64,000 nucleotides of DNA from Tolypocladium sp. Sup5 PDA-1 (GCA_000750105.3 JPHH03000096.1:17366-81365), one strand, 5' to 3'; counted from the stretch's first letter, positions 11,926 to 23,305 are shown. Numbers and translations: made by a program. The notes: generated from the letters alone by a model not told the origin.

Positions 11926-14619
11926 ATGGGCAGGAAAAGCTTCAGGGTACGCGGCGCCCCTGTCCATCCACGTGCCAATTGGCAAAGACTGACCTGGAAC
12001 CGTGATTGTTTAGGGCAAGAACCGACGTGGAGGCGGCGGCAGCCGAGGCGGTGCCCAGGCGGCTGGCGAATGGCGCAACTATCCTGCGATCGTGAAGGAG
12101 AACGAGAAGCTCCAGGAGTTCTACGACGCCATACTCCAGCTGCCGGACGAGGAGAAGCAGCAGTACTGGGACGCGTTGAAGCGAGAGCTCCCCAACAGCT
12201 TCAGGTTTTGCGGATCCAAAGGGTGAGTCCAGCATTCGCAGCAGCATCACGAGTAGGGTCGGAATGCTGACATAGGCGCCCCGTCGACAGCCACGCCGTC
12301 GCCGTCAAGAGACTCCTCCAGACCAGATACATCCCCGACATTGCCAAGATTGAGCACCAGGATGGCAGACCCGTCGAAGCGCCCATACCAGTGTCCTGGT
12401 ACCCCGACGAGCTGGCCTGGTGGATGACGACGCCCAAGAACATCGTCCGCAAGTTCCCGCCCTTTGCCGCGTTCCAAAAGTTCCTCGTCTCCGAGACCAG
12501 CGTTGGAAACATCAGCCGACAAGAGGTCGTCAGCATGATTCCGCCTCTGCTTATGGACCTCCGCCCCGGCATGACGGTCCTGGACATGTGCGCCGCGCCG
12601 GGGAGCAAGTCTGCCCAGCTCGTCGAGATGATTCACCGTGGCGAGGAGGCCCGCGTGAGGAAGGTCCTGCGATCGTTTGCGAAGGAGGACGGTCTCGATC
12701 TCGGCAAGGAGACGCAGGACGAAGTCGAGGCGGACCTTGCTGCCGACCCGTCGGATAACGGCAGGGCCACTGGCCTCCTGATTGCCAACGACGCCGATTA
12801 CAAACGCGGCCACATGCTGGTTCATCAACTCAAGCGACTGTCCTCTCCCAACCTCCTGGTTACGAACCACGATGCCACCCAGTTCCCCTCGATCAAGCTG
12901 CCGTCCATCGACCCCACCTCCAACAAGCCAGTCTACCTCAAGTTTGACAGAATTCTTGCGGATGTTCCATGCTCCGGCGACGGAACCCTGCGAAAGAACG
13001 CCAACCTCTGGAAGGACTGGCAGCCGGGCAACGCCCTTGGCTTGCATCTGACTCAGATTCGCATCTTGGTCCGGGCTCTCCAGCTCCTCAAGGTCGGCGG
13101 CCGCGTCGTCTACTCCACCTGCAGCATGAACCCAGTCGAGAACGAATCCGTCGTTGCCTCGGCCGTCGAGAGGTGTGGCGGATCGGCCAACGTGGAGATT
13201 GTCGATAGCAGCGACCAGCTTCCAGGCTTGAAGCGCGTGCCGGGCATGAGGAAGTGGAAGATCATGGACAAGGCCGGACGGATGTGGGATACGTGGGAGC
13301 AGGTTGAGGAGTTTGCCAGGGAGAGCAACGAAGGCGTGGTCCCTGGGCGTGTGGCTCAGACCATGTTCCCCAAACTGGAGGAATCCGGGTGCCACGACCT
13401 GCCCCTCGAGCGCTGCATGCGCGTGTATCCCCACCTGCAGGATACTGGCGGCTTCTTCATCACTGTGCTGGAGAAGAAGACGGACTTTAAGGTGAGAAAC
13501 GAGAATGAGCCCAAGGCAGCGCCTGTCAAGTCCAACGGCGCTCCTGAGACTCCCGCCGCCGAGATGACCGGGGTAGGGAAGGAGTCCATGGCTCTTGATG
13601 CTCCGGCAGCGGCGCCCGAGATGACCGAAACCAAGGAAGGAGATGTCAAGCAAGGGGATGTTCAGGAAGAAGAGGCCAAGCAAGAGAATGCGCCGACGAA
13701 CGGTGGCAAGAGGGCGCTGGAAGAAGCCGGCGATGGAGAGGAGCAGGCGGCGAAGAAGGTCAAGACCGAGCCTGAACCATCTACTGCTGCTACACCAGTC
13801 GTCCAGCCCGCCGAGGCCGTGAGCAAGCCCAAGAAGAGCGGCCCGCCCGAGGAGCCGTTCAAGTACCTCGACCCGTCGCACCCCGTTATCCAGAACATCA
13901 AGGAGTTCTACAGCATCTCCACGCGCTTCCCGGACAACCGCTACATGGTGCGCAACGAGCTGGGCGAGCCCGCCAAGGCCATCTACTACACCACGGCCCT
14001 GACGCGCGACATCCTGACAGAGAACGAGGGCCGCGGCGTGCGCTTCGTCCACGGCGGCGTGCGCATGTTCATGAAGCAGGACGCCCCCTCGGCCGAGGTC
14101 TGCCGCTGGCGCATCCAGTCCGAGGGCATGCCCATCCTGCAGGGCTACGTCGGCGAGCCGCGCGTGGTGCACCTGCGCAAGAAGGAGACGCTGCGCAAGC
14201 TCCTCATCGAGATGTTCCCGCGCATCTCGGACGACGCGTGGCGCAACTTTGACGAGATCGGCGAGCAGGTGCGCGACATCGGCATGGGCTGCTGCGTGCT
14301 GCGCGTCGAGCCCGACGGCGACGACCCGGACTTTTCGGAGCGCATGGCCCTGCCGCTGTGGAAGAGCATCCACTCGCTCAACCTCATGCTGCCCAAGGAG
14401 GACCGCTCGGCCATGCTGCTGCGCGTCTTCAACGACACGTCGCCCCTCATCAATATTACCCTGAACAAGCAAAAGGCCAATAAGGACGCCGCCGAGCAGC
14501 CGGAGAGCGGCAAGGCCGAGGAGGAGGCCAAGGCGGAGGACGCGAAAGCAGAGGAGGAGACGAGCAAGGATGTTGAGCTTGCGGATGCGGATTTGGAGGA
14601 TATGCCTTCGCCTGAGTAG
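11926..14619 (+). CDS. trm4: tRNA (cytosine-5)-methyltransferase, Trm4/NSUN2 family
   Basis: Exons 11926-11946, 12014-12222 and 12291-14619 encode 852 residues. The first exon is only seven codons (MGRKSFR); joining restores a basic Gly/Arg-rich N-terminus and then WRNYPAIVKENEKL. The SAM site is VLDMCAAPGSKSAQL near 174-188. The two catalytic cysteines of the NOL1/NOP2/Sun fold are in DVPCSGDG (about Cys304) and YSTCSMNP (about Cys354). The conserved C-terminal domain begins at FKYLDPSHPVIQNIKEFYSI. A low-complexity acidic/lysine linker of about 100 residues separates the catalytic and C-terminal domains, and the extreme C-terminus is again Glu/Ala/Lys-rich. The enzyme methylates C5 of cytosines in tRNAs, mainly in the nucleus. 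It converges with the Obg gene, leaving 192 bp. Splice borders are inferred from frame; an alternative acceptor near 12275 exists for intron 2. Confidence 0.93.
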
Positions 14620-14811
14620 GCGAAGAGGACGATGGACAGGAAGAGGCGGGTGACGCATGATTTTTCTGATTTAGGGGACTACGAAAATGGGTATCATGGG
14701 TTGGGATAGTGTACATTTCTGTCATTATAAATGCATGGGTCTCAAGTTTTAATGAACAAAAAATCTAGCTATGGTACATGGGTTTACAGAGACTTGGCCA
14801 ATCTAACTTGT

Positions 14812-16656
14812 TCACTCATCCAACAAGCCGACCGTCCAGTGCACGATGCGGTCCACGCCCTGCCCGTTGATGGCACTCACGGGAATAGCCGTGCATTTTC
14901 TCGTCCACGCGGCGTCCACGCCGCTCGGGTGCGGCGCCCGCCCGGCAGTCACATCGTCGAGGTACGCCTTGAGCTCGCGGAAGTTGTCCTGCGTCTCAGG
15001 CAGGTCGGCCTTGGTGGCCACGACAAACCACGGCTTGCCGGCGATGTGCAGCACCGGCGACGCCTCCTCGCCGGGCGCGGGGCCCGCGAAGTCGGCGTTC
15101 ATGAGGTTGACGGGCCCGCGCGTGGCGTCGGACGCGAGGTCCCAGTCCACGCGGGCCTCGATCTCGCGGCTGCGCTCCTCGTCGTCGCGCATCTGCGCGT
15201 ACAGCCCGACCTCGCGCCACAGCGCCTCGAGGGCGCGGACGGCGTTGCCGGCGGCGAGGTCGATGACAAAGGCCAGGACGCCCGCGCGCTCGACGTGGCG
15301 CAGAAAGGCAATCCCGAGGCCCTTGTCGAGGTGCGCGCCCTCGATGAGGCCCGGGATGTCGGCGACGGAGAAGCGCGTGCGCGGCTCGGCGTCGACCTCG
15401 GAGGACAGGCCGTCCTGCGGCTGGGCGGGATAGCGGCGGTGGGTCTGGACCGAGGGCCGGCCGGAGTACTTGTCGAGGACGACGGTGCCGATGTTGGGCT
15501 GCAGCGTGGTAAAGGCCCAGCTGCCGACGCGTGTGCGGCTGTTGGTCATGGCGCGGAGCAGCGTGCTCTTGCCGGCGTTGGGCAGGCCGACGAGGCCCAC
15601 GTCGGCGAGCAGCTTGAGCTCGAGGGCGATCTTCATGGACACGGCCTCGTCGCCCTTGGTCGCGAAGATGGGGCGTGGGTGCTCGCGCGAGGTGAAGTGC
15701 GGGTTGCCCAGGCCGCCGATGCCGCCAGCCGCCAGCAGGATGGGCTGGGGCGTGGGACGCGAGAGGTCGAGGTAGATGGGGGCGGGCGGCTGCTGGAGGA
15801 GCTTCGTACGCCGGGGGAGGCGCGGGAAGGACGTGCTCCTCATGTCGGACTTGGACATGCCTGGGTACAGCAGCCACTTCTGGCGCTGCGGGTCGTCGAG
15901 CTCGAGGTTCTCGTCCTCGTCTTCCTCGACCAGCTCCTTTGTCCGTCGCCGCCTGATGGAGCCATCGACCTCCTCCTCCTCCTCCTCCTCCTCCTCCTCC
16001 ACGTCCACCTCAACCTCGGCGTCCTCGACTCGCGGCTCCAACTTTGCCAGCTTTGCCTTGCTATCGAATGCGAGCTGCTCCTCCCGCCGCCGCTGCTTCT
16101 GCATCGCCTTCCACGCCAGGATGTTCATCGCCTCCTCGCCCGCGGGGTCCTGCCTCTCCAGCTCGCGCACAATCGTCCCGACGGGCACGGTGATGACCAT
16201 GTCGTCGCCGCGCGAGCCGCCCTTGGCGCTGCCCTGGCCATGCTTGCCGCGGCCCGCACGGGCGAAGCGGCGGCGGGCGAGCTTATGCAGCGACGTCTCG
16301 CCGTGGGCGGCCTGGATGTAGACGTTTCCGCCGGCGCCCCCGTCGCCGCCGTTGGGAGGCCCGTCGGGGAGGAAGGCCTCGCGCTGGAAGGAGATGCAGC
16401 CGTTGCCGCCGCGGCCGGCGGAGAGGGTGAGTTCTGCCTTGTCGGCGAAGCTGGGGGCGGAGTAGTCGTCGGGTCTGGGGTTGAGGCGCGACTCGGGGAG
16501 GTCGTTGACGGTGGAGGAGGATGACGCGTGCCGGCGACGGGAGGGAGTGGCAGGGCGATTGAGCGATGGATGGGAGACCCGGGAGCACAGCGGGCGCAAG
16601 AGTGACGGGTACAGAAAGGGCGCGAGGGTTGAGCCCCCGGAGCATCGGGAGGCCAT
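14812..16656 (-). CDS. Obg-family GTPase, mitochondrial type (Mtg2-like)
   Basis: Intronless frame of 614 residues from the chosen ATG; an upstream in-frame ATG at 16821 would add 55 residues. The N-terminus is Ser/Arg-rich and acid-poor, like a mitochondrial presequence. The glycine-rich Obg fold is seen at about 72-165 (AGRGGNGCISF, GPPNGGDGGAGGNVYI, GQGSAKGGSRGDD) and resumes at about 290-335 (ILLAAGGIGGLGNPHF). The G domain has G1 GLPNAGKST at 357-365, switch I FTTLQPNIG, G3 DIPG at 433-436 and G4 ATKAD near the C-terminus. An insertion of roughly 120 residues with ten consecutive glutamates (220-229) interrupts the Obg fold. The family binds the large ribosomal subunit during late assembly. 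The organelle is inferred from the presequence. Confidence 0.92.
   Translation of the reverse strand: MASRCSGGSTLAPFLYPSLLRPLCSRVSHPSLNRPATPSRRRHASSSSTVNDLPESRLNPRPDDYSAPSFADKAELTLSAGRGGNGCISFQREAFLPDGPPNGGDGGAGGNVYIQAAHGETSLHKLARRRFARAGRGKHGQGSAKGGSRGDDMVITVPVGTIVRELERQDPAGEEAMNILAWKAMQKQRRREEQLAFDSKAKLAKLEPRVEDAEVEVDVEEEEEEEEEEVDGSIRRRRTKELVEEDEDENLELDDPQRQKWLLYPGMSKSDMRSTSFPRLPRRTKLLQQPPAPIYLDLSRPTPQPILLAAGGIGGLGNPHFTSREHPRPIFATKGDEAVSMKIALELKLLADVGLVGLPNAGKSTLLRAMTNSRTRVGSWAFTTLQPNIGTVVLDKYSGRPSVQTHRRYPAQPQDGLSSEVDAEPRTRFSVADIPGLIEGAHLDKGLGIAFLRHVERAGVLAFVIDLAAGNAVRALEALWREVGLYAQMRDDEERSREIEARVDWDLASDATRGPVNLMNADFAGPAPGEEASPVLHIAGKPWFVVATKADLPETQDNFRELKAYLDDVTAGRAPHPSGVDAAWTRKCTAIPVSAINGQGVDRIVHWTVGLLDE
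15968..16003. repeat. (CTC)n microsatellite encoding poly-Glu in Obg
   Basis: An uninterrupted run of CTC trinucleotides on the + strand reads as GAG codons on the - strand and gives the poly-glutamate tract in the insertion of the Obg GTPase. Trinucleotide unit length keeps the frame, so length changes would be tolerated. Confidence 0.8.
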
Positions 16657-17496
16657 TGCAGCGGGCGTGGCTTGGTGGTCGGTTAGGTGTTGATCATGGC
16701 GGGTCGAGACTTGAGGGGAGGTCTCGCGTTGGACGGCTGGACCATCAAAATCTCGAGCCTGATAAGATAAGAGACCCTGCCCGAGGTGGTGTGGAGAGCG
16801 GGACGGGCCTCCAGCTGCCACGCCGCTACAAACTGGCGCCTGAAGGCGGGCCAGACAAGCCTGAGCAGCCTGATGTTGACGTGTAAGTCGGCGTCATGCC
16901 CAGACTCATCACGCATCACGCATCACGCATCAACGCAAGAGCTCGCAGTTATCCGGAGAGAGGCCAGAGAGAGGCCAGAGGGAGGCCCTGGATAACAGCG
17001 GACTATCAATTGGCTTCTGCTGTTTGTTGCCATGCACTGGTGAGTCTACCGTCTCGAGACAGGTAGGGCCTCCGCGGCGTCCACTCTTCGCTGCTTGTCC
17101 GCCACCATGGGGGAGGCCAGCAGCTTGGGATGGATGCATATGCAGCCAGCTGGGTCCCGCATCGATGCCCAGCCACCCGTGATTCGACAATGACCCTTCT
17201 GGCACTCTAATGCGCGTCCGGAGCCTGTGAGCTGTCTCGTCGGTCCGTCTGCGCAAAATGCGGTGAATTCCCTACGGCCACCTGCCAGTGCCAACAACGC
17301 GGACAGCGAGCGCCCTGTGCCCCGAGGCTTGTGTCACCGGAGCCTGGACCGCTAGGTACTTTACAGCGTCCAGCCTCTCGGCACACCACCGCGAGATATA
17401 GGTAAGGTAGGTAGGTAGGAACTCGGGGCTACTTCTACCCTCTGCTGGGCCCAGCTCTTACACCTTTCGACGCTGCTGGCTCACCGTGACACCTCC

Positions 17497-17520
17497 CTCA
17501 CCTCACCTCACCTCACCTCC
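17497..17520. repeat. CCTCA tandem microrepeat
   Basis: Four to five back-to-back CCTCA/CTCAC pentamers in the pyrimidine-rich leader upstream of the 18484 gene. A similar loose CCTCA cluster occurs near 37738-37770. Confidence 0.7.
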
Positions 17521-18179
17521 GTCCCCGCTTCGCTTCCGAGTTCGACCACGGACTCACAGAGAGCCGCCACGCCAGCGACGTTCAACAGCTGCACAGCTGC
17601 AACGGCAGCCATTGAGACGGCTCCTCGTGGCTCGTGACACACTTGACCTCACCTCACATCGTCCGTCTCTCGCCTCCTCCTCTCACCACTTGCCTCTCTC
17701 TCCCCACACCTCCTCTGCCTCTGCCTCCACCACCACCACCACCACCCACACGCACGCACTCTCCCACCTCTCGCCTCTCCCTCCTCGGCTCCTCCCCCTT
17801 CGCTGCCCCATGCCCAATTGGCATCCGTTGGGCCATCCTGCATACGCTTCGCCCTCCCGCATTCGAGCCACGACAGCGCGCGCCGCCCGCGTGGCACTCG
17901 GCACTCCCCAGTCCACCTCTCGCGCCGCGCCTCCGAACGTAGCGTTCCCCAGCGTCGTCTTCTCCACCGAGGCCCGCGAGCCTCCCGCGTCTCCCTCCTC
18001 GCCCGTTACATACGCTCTCGCGAGCCAGCTCACCTGGGGGCCAGCCAGACCTGCTGCTGCCGCCGCTGCTGCTGCCGGTTGACGCAGGATACATCCTACT
18101 GCTCGCGCGCACGACGCACGCAGCCCGCTCTAATACCGGCCTCTCACGCTCGTCTGTACCGGAAGCAGTCCCCGACCCT

Positions 18180-18203
18180 TTGCTGCTGCTGCTGCTGCTG
18201 CTC
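18180..18203. repeat. (TGC)n microsatellite
   Basis: About seven consecutive TGC/CTG units (after CCTT) in the presumed 5' leader of the next gene. It lies outside the accepted coding frame. Confidence 0.75.
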
Positions 18204-18483
18204 TCTGCACTCCTAGACCAGGTCAGTCGATAGTCCCCCAAACCTTCTCCTCTTACACAACCGGGCCACCCTGAGCCTTCAACCCTCACCCTCGTCACCC
18301 ATGAGGCCCTCTCGTGGGCTTGCTGAGAGGGAGAGCCCCCATACCTTTGGTTGCTCCTACATGCATCTTCCTGTCATGTTTTAGTTGTGTCCTTTGTATG
18401 ATATCGTGTGCTTGTTTGGTGTTGCTTCTTCTTGGGCTGCGACGTTGACCTGCTACCTCCGCGGCCGCTCCTCCGCTTACACC

Positions 18484-19267
18484 ATGTACAGTAGAAGACG
18501 CTCAAAGTCTCGCAAGGGCATCATCAGGATGGACCCCAACTGCGCAATATGCAACGCCCCGGCCACGCTGGCGTGCGACTGCGAGGCCAAGGGCCTCGAG
18601 ATGGCCGTCCGCCAGGCCGAGGAGCGCATGATGCGGTCCATCTACTCTGATATACGGTCCGCTGCTGCCTCTGCCATCATCTTTCAGCGTCTCCAACGTT
18701 GCTGACTTTGTGCATAGTTCATGGGTCCGAGCCCACGCCCAAGACTACGTCCTGGAATACTTCCGCCTGCTCGCCGAGCGCCGCAAAAACGCCCACACGA
18801 CGCACCTCGACCAGATCTCCGCCCACGCCTTCTACCACTACAACGCGCCGCCGCACCCCAACCAGATCGCCGACGCCCAGGCCACGCTCAAGCGCGGCAT
18901 CGACGAGGACTGGCAGGCCAGCGTCCAGCGCTACCCCGAGGTCCTCGAGTACTACTACGGCCTCGTCGAGCTCACCCTGCCGGCCGATGACGAGCCCGCC
19001 GTCAAGGACCCGCCCCTGAGCGCCCTCAACGGCCACCACCGCAAGGCCACCCGCCGCGCCGGGGCTGACGGGGCCACGAGCGTCGGCAGCGGAGGGCCGT
19101 TTGCTGCCGTGACGGGCCCGCCGCCGCCGCCGCCGCCGCCGCTGAGCTACCCCGACCGAGACATGCCCGTCGAGCGGCGCGGCGCCCCGGCACGGCGGGA
19201 CCGGCGGCCGGTCTCGTCCCGGATGCCGCCGCCGCCGACTTCCTCCTACTACGCGCCATACACATGA
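18484..19267 (+). CDS. Conserved fungal protein of unknown function with N-terminal Cys motif
   Basis: Two exons, 18484-18656 and 18718-19267, give 240 residues. The 61-nt intron (GTCCGC..GCATAG) has a GCTGAC branch word, and splicing restores YSDIRSWVRAHAQDYV. The N-terminus is basic (YSRRRSKSRKG) and is followed by MDPNCAICNAPATLACDCEA, where C20, C23, C31 and C33 could form a small zinc or knuckle site. The middle is helical and well structured (QDYVLEYFRLLAERRK; RGIDEDWQASVQRYPEVLEY). The C-terminus is disordered, with a run of Pro near 137-145 and an Arg/Pro-rich tail. I recognise the type as a conserved hypothetical of filamentous ascomycetes but can assign no function. Translation could also begin at the ATG of 18529. 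Confidence 0.72.
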
Positions 19268-20222
19268 ATAAGAAAGAGGAGGGGCTTAAAACCCCCCCTT
19301 CTCATGATGAGCACGACGAACTTCTACGAGTCCCACGACGCATCCACGCATCACCACGGCGTGGCGTTTTCTTTTCTTTTTCACTTTTTACATGCATGGA
19401 AGATTGGAGTAGTGTGCTTTGCTTTTTCTTTCATCTTTTGTTTCTACGAGGGGGGAGATGGAACGCAACCTCGGGTTAGAAAGTGTTTGGGGATACCTTG
19501 TCCGGCGCATGGGATCTCCTTGGCGACGAAAAGATACGTCGGCATCAAAGCATTTGGCTAGTAGAGATGTGTTTGGGCAGTGAGTTGGGGTACCATGGCC
19601 AACGACGATGATGGTGTCTGCGTTATCAGTGTAGATTTTGAGAGACTTAATCAAAGGCCTCAAAATGTTGCCCCCCGAGAGGACACCGGCGCGAGGACCA
19701 CCATGCATAATGCAATGCAACACTGCCCGACGACTGCCCAAGTACAATTCGACTTCGATCCACCGCTGCACGAAGCATGGCCATCCACAGAGGAACCAGA
19801 GCACGGCACGGCACGGCACGGCACGACACGACACCTCACACGTCATGGCAAACAGACACCGTGTGTATAGCAATGTAGAACAAATGGAATTTTTGTAATC
19901 CGTCCTCCCACGCAGAAAGATATGGCGCCTATGTACAATCATCACATTGTGAACAAATGGTATAAAGCCCCCATTCTGATCTGCGCTTGCCTGGATATTT
20001 TCGACCCGGGATATGAGATGACAAATTTCGAAACCTTATTCTTTCCTGGCTTGATTCAGATTTCCATGTACGGTGAGTTAAACGGGAGTCAGGTTTGGTG
20101 GAAGTCCCCTAGCCTGTGCGCTCTTGGAGCGAGATGCGAGATGCAAGAGAGCGGGGTGAAGGAGGTGGAGGGAGCGTCGGCAGATGAACGGGGATCCTGA
20201 AGCTGCAGCGTGGCGAGGTGTC
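19268..20222. other. Convergent 3' region with GGCAC tandem repeat
   Basis: Lies between the 3' ends of the 18484 gene (+) and BFR1 (-). No supported gene. A pentanucleotide array of GGCAC/GACAC units sits near 19803-19832. The rest presumably holds the two 3' untranslated regions. Confidence 0.55.
19803..19832. repeat. GGCAC pentamer tandem repeat
   Basis: Four perfect GGCAC units followed by GACAC variants, in the intergenic space between convergent genes. It is short and non-coding. Confidence 0.75.
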
Positions 20223-21837
20223 TTATGACTCCTGCTTCTCGGCGATGGAGGCATCCTTGACGCCGGCGGTGACTTCGTCGACCTTGTCACTGCCGTTGAC
20301 GCCGTTGGATTCCTCCTTGTTGGATTCCTCCTTGTCCAGCTTCTCAATGTCCTTCTTGGCCTTCTCGATGTTCTGCGGAAATTGTCAGCTAGCTCACCCC
20401 CCTCTAGACTGTTCTCCTGCACTTACACGCTGAGTCTGGGCCTCCTGGTCAGACTTCCAGTGGTCCAGCTTGGCCCTGACCTTCTCGATGACGCCCGGGA
20501 CGTCGTCGCTGCTCATGGGCGGCTCAACGCCGATCAAGGCGCAGTCCTCGACAACGGACGGCGGGCAGCTGAAGAGCTTGGACGAGGGAGCGGCACCGCC
20601 CTTCTTGCCCTTCTTACCCTTCTTCACGGCAGGCGCGTATTCCTCCTCCCTGTCCGCCTTGCTGAGAAGCTTGGTGCCCTTGAGGGCAGAGTCGTCAACG
20701 GTCCTCTGGGCCTGGGCACCGAGGCCGCTGTCAGCCATGAGCGGGCCCTTCTCCGTCTTGTGGGTAGGGTCCAGGAACTGGAGCAGGCTGTTGGCGCGGC
20801 GGATCTCCTCCAGGTAGGCCGGGTCGCTGGCGTCGGCCAAGGTGCGCTCGGCAACGGCCTTCTTACGCTCCCGCTGGTACTGCTCATGCTCGGCCTTCTT
20901 GCGCTCCCGCTGCTTGTCCCGGGCATCGCGCTCGTACGCCTGGAAGGCCTTCTTCTGGCCGTAGTAGTCGTCCTTGAGCTTGCGGATGGCCGTGTACTTC
21001 TCCTGTTGCTCAGCCTGCAGCTTGGAACGCTCATCCCTGAGGCTCGACAGGCCCTTGTAGGCCTCGTCCTGCTCGGCCTTGATGGTATCCAGCTCGGCCT
21101 GGATCTTGTTATACTGCTCGGACATGGCCTTTTGCTCCGGGTCGTCCATGCTGTCCTTGATTTCCTTAATCTTGGCGCGCAGGTCGTCAATCTGCTTCTG
21201 CGAGTCGTCGAACTGGCCAAAGTTCTTGCGCATCTTGCGGAGGCTCGAGATGTCGCTCAGGGCCTTCTTCTCGTCGACGAGCTTCATGGTGCCCGAGTTG
21301 ACCTGCTTGTCAAGGCTCTCGATCTGGTGGTCAATGTCCTCGGCGCTCTTGAAGGGGACCTTGGCCTTGGCAGTCTTCTGCTCGGCGATGCGGCTGCGGA
21401 CCTGCTCGTCGAGGCGCTTGATCTGGTCGAGCTTGCCGGTGCGGGCGTTCTTGCCACCGGCCTGCTTCTGGCGGATCTCGTTGGCCTGGGCAATGAGCTC
21501 CTGACGGCGCTTCTGGGTCGGGCTGGGCTGGTCCTTGTTCTTGCTAGGCATAGCAATGTCGATCTTGGCCTTGATGGCGCTCTACATGCGAGACGGGGAG
21601 AGCAATTGTTAGCCAGACCACACTTATAACTCCGATTCACAGCCATTGGCGTATTGGCACAACGTCCCACGGCCAGGAAACAGCATTGGAGCATACCAGC
21701 TTGTCCATGGACGCCTTGTGCACCTTCTCGGCCTTGGCGAGCTCCTCCTTGAAGGCATTTTCGTCGGGTCGGGTCGGGCGCGTGGCCTGGGGAGTCGACT
21801 CGACCGCAGGGGCCGTTGCGGGGGCGGTCTCGGCCAT
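20223..21837 (-). CDS. bfr1: Bfr1-like mRNP/nuclear segregation protein
   Basis: Three exons on the - strand, 21697-21837, 20427-21581 and 20223-20372, encode 481 residues. Introns are 115 nt (GTATGC..TGTAG) and 54 nt (GTAAGT..CGCAG). The protein is almost entirely charged coiled coil, from KDQPSPTQKRRQELIAQAN onward, with FKSAEDIDHQIESLDKQV and SGTMKLVDEKKALSDISSL. This block is the recognisable Bfr1 signature. EIRRANSLLQFLDPT follows, and a lysine/glycine patch lies near the C-terminus. Length fits yeast Bfr1 (about 470). Bfr1 associates with polysomal mRNP complexes at the ER and was found as a suppressor of brefeldin A sensitivity. The gene diverges from RPB5 across a 586-bp shared promoter region. 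The last exon was assigned because it continues the charged helix without a stop (NIEKAKKDIEKLDKEE). Confidence 0.88.
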
Positions 21838-22423
21838 TGTGCAGGACGGGCGGACGAGTCGGGGACAGAAAGGACCAGAGGTGCGAGGCCGATCTGAAGC
21901 CGTCGAGAGGGGGGATTCGCCTCGCAAAGGGTCGGGAGAGCGGGAGCTTGCAGGTGCCACAAGATGTGTGCGGTGTCGAAAAATGGATGCGACGCCGAAT
22001 AAATTCCTGCCCACCACGTTGCAACCGAGCGGAGAAGGAGACAGCCCAAGGCCCCCAATGGTACTGGACCTGGAGGGACTGGACCCCTACGGGCCCTCTG
22101 GACCGCTGTCGGCCAACAGTTTCCAGGTTGGTGGCCTTGGTGGCGCACTGGCCATGGAGCCCTGGATCAGGGGTCGGGTGCGCTGGCCGCTGTTAGTCCA
22201 GCAGGTCACAAGCCCGCCCCGAATACCTGTGGGGCCGCCTTCCCTCCGGTGGCCGAGTCACATGACCCTTCTCTGCTCTGCGAAAACGGGTCCGCTGCAA
22301 GGCTGCGCTCAGAGCAAACAATTTTCGATCCCGCCCCAAGGACGAACCCCAGCCTACGTCCAAGACGACGACCACCACCACCACCGCGCCGCGCGCCCCT
22401 CACAGATCATCCCCGTCGCAACC
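21838..22423. promoter_or_regulatory. Bidirectional promoter region BFR1 / RPB5
   Basis: 586 bp separate the start codons of two divergently transcribed housekeeping genes, so both core promoters must lie here. No clear TATA box was seen; such genes are commonly TATA-less. Confidence 0.55.
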
Positions 22424-23305
22424 ATGGATGACAACCTGCCCAACGATGCCAAGTCAAAGGAGGTGGTGCGGCTGTGGCGAGCCTGGAGGACGGTGCACGA
22501 GATGGTTGCAGACCGGGTACGCATGCGCAGCTTCGTAATGGTCGTCTTGCGACGATCGTGGCGGCGACTCACGCCTCTGGAATAGGAGAGTCTGACTTGA
22601 TGGCTAGGAATACGAGCTCGCAGAGGAAGAGGTCAACATCTCCCTCGACCGCTTCCGCGACGAATACTGCAACCCAGACGGCTCCATAAAGTACGTCCAC
22701 CGAATCGCATTCACCCTGTCCTCTGCCCCATTTCGACATCGACGCAATGCTTTCCCAACCGACTAACAACTCCCAACAGCCGCTCAAAGCTGCAATTCTC
22801 CGCCCGTCCCAGCGACGCCATGCTCCGCAAAAACACACCCCCCGCCACCGAGTCCAACCCGGACCCCGTCCCCGACTGCGGCCCCGTCTGGGTCGAGTTC
22901 CTCACCGACAAGCAGTTCGGCGTCGGCCAGATCCGCCAGTTCGCAAAGTACACCATCACCAACAACTACAAGACGGGAATCATGGTCACCCACGTGCCCC
23001 TCTCCCCCGCCGCCCGCAAGTCCCTCGCCAGCGTCGAGAACCTGGCCAAGATCGAGTGCTTCCTCGAGGACGACCTCCTCGTCAACATCACCCACCACGA
23101 GCTCGTCCCCCGCCACGTCCTCCTCTCCCGCGACGAGAAGACGGCCCTGCTAAAGCGCTACCGCCTCAAGGAGACACAGCTTCCGCGTATCCTGCAGAAG
23201 GACCCCGTTGCGAGATATCTCGGCCTCAGGCGCGGTCAGGTGGTCAAGATTATCCGGGTCAGTGAGACGGCGGGTCGGTACGCTAGTTACAGGCTATGTG
23301 TCTAG
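22424..23305 (+). CDS. rpb5: RNA polymerase I/II/III common subunit RPABC1 (Rpb5)
   Basis: Exons 22424-22516, 22608-22690 and 22780-23305 encode 233 residues. Introns are 91 and 89 nt, with clean GTACGC/GTACGT donors and CTAG/CAACAG acceptors. The second intron has a GACTAAC branch word. The N-terminal Rpb5 jaw domain reads VVRLWRAWRTVHEMVADRG, then LDRFRDEYCNPDGS and RSKLQFSARPSD. The C-terminal domain shared with archaeal subunit H is clear: HELVPRHVLLS, LKRYRLKETQLPRI, DPVARYLGLRRGQVVKI and the ending GRYASYRLCV. Rpb5 forms part of the lower jaw of all three nuclear RNA polymerases and contacts downstream DNA. The fungal spacer TPPATESNPDPVPD is slightly longer than in yeast (215 residues). 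Confidence 0.96.

Larger units (their letters stand above)
16657..18483. other. Divergent spacer and long C/T- and CA-rich leader
   Basis: Between the divergent Obg gene and the 18484 gene. The right part (about 17480-18300) is strongly pyrimidine-rich on the + strand, with CCTCA tandem units near 17497-17520, CAC units near 17729-17747 and TGC units near 18180-18203. Frames across it are low-complexity Ser/Pro/Thr and are best read as a long 5' leader or promoter of the downstream gene rather than protein. Confidence 0.5.

Noticed and set aside
12247..14658. 803-codon open frame on the - strand antisense to trm4
   Set aside because: Low-complexity Leu/Arg/His/Val composition, the mirror of high-GC third positions in the Trm4 coding strand; no family motif, while the + strand has the full catalytic set.
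14731..16524. 597-codon open frame on the + strand antisense to the Obg gene
   Set aside because: Mirror frame of a GC-rich gene; repetitive Ala/Gly/Val/Leu composition with no domain.
17486..18082. 198-codon + strand frame of Ser/Pro/Thr in the pyrimidine-rich tract
   Set aside because: Low-complexity translation of CT/CA microsatellites; better explained as a 5' leader.
20382..21629. 415-codon + strand frame antisense to BFR1
   Set aside because: Leu/Val/Gly-only composition produced by the coiled-coil codons on the opposite strand.
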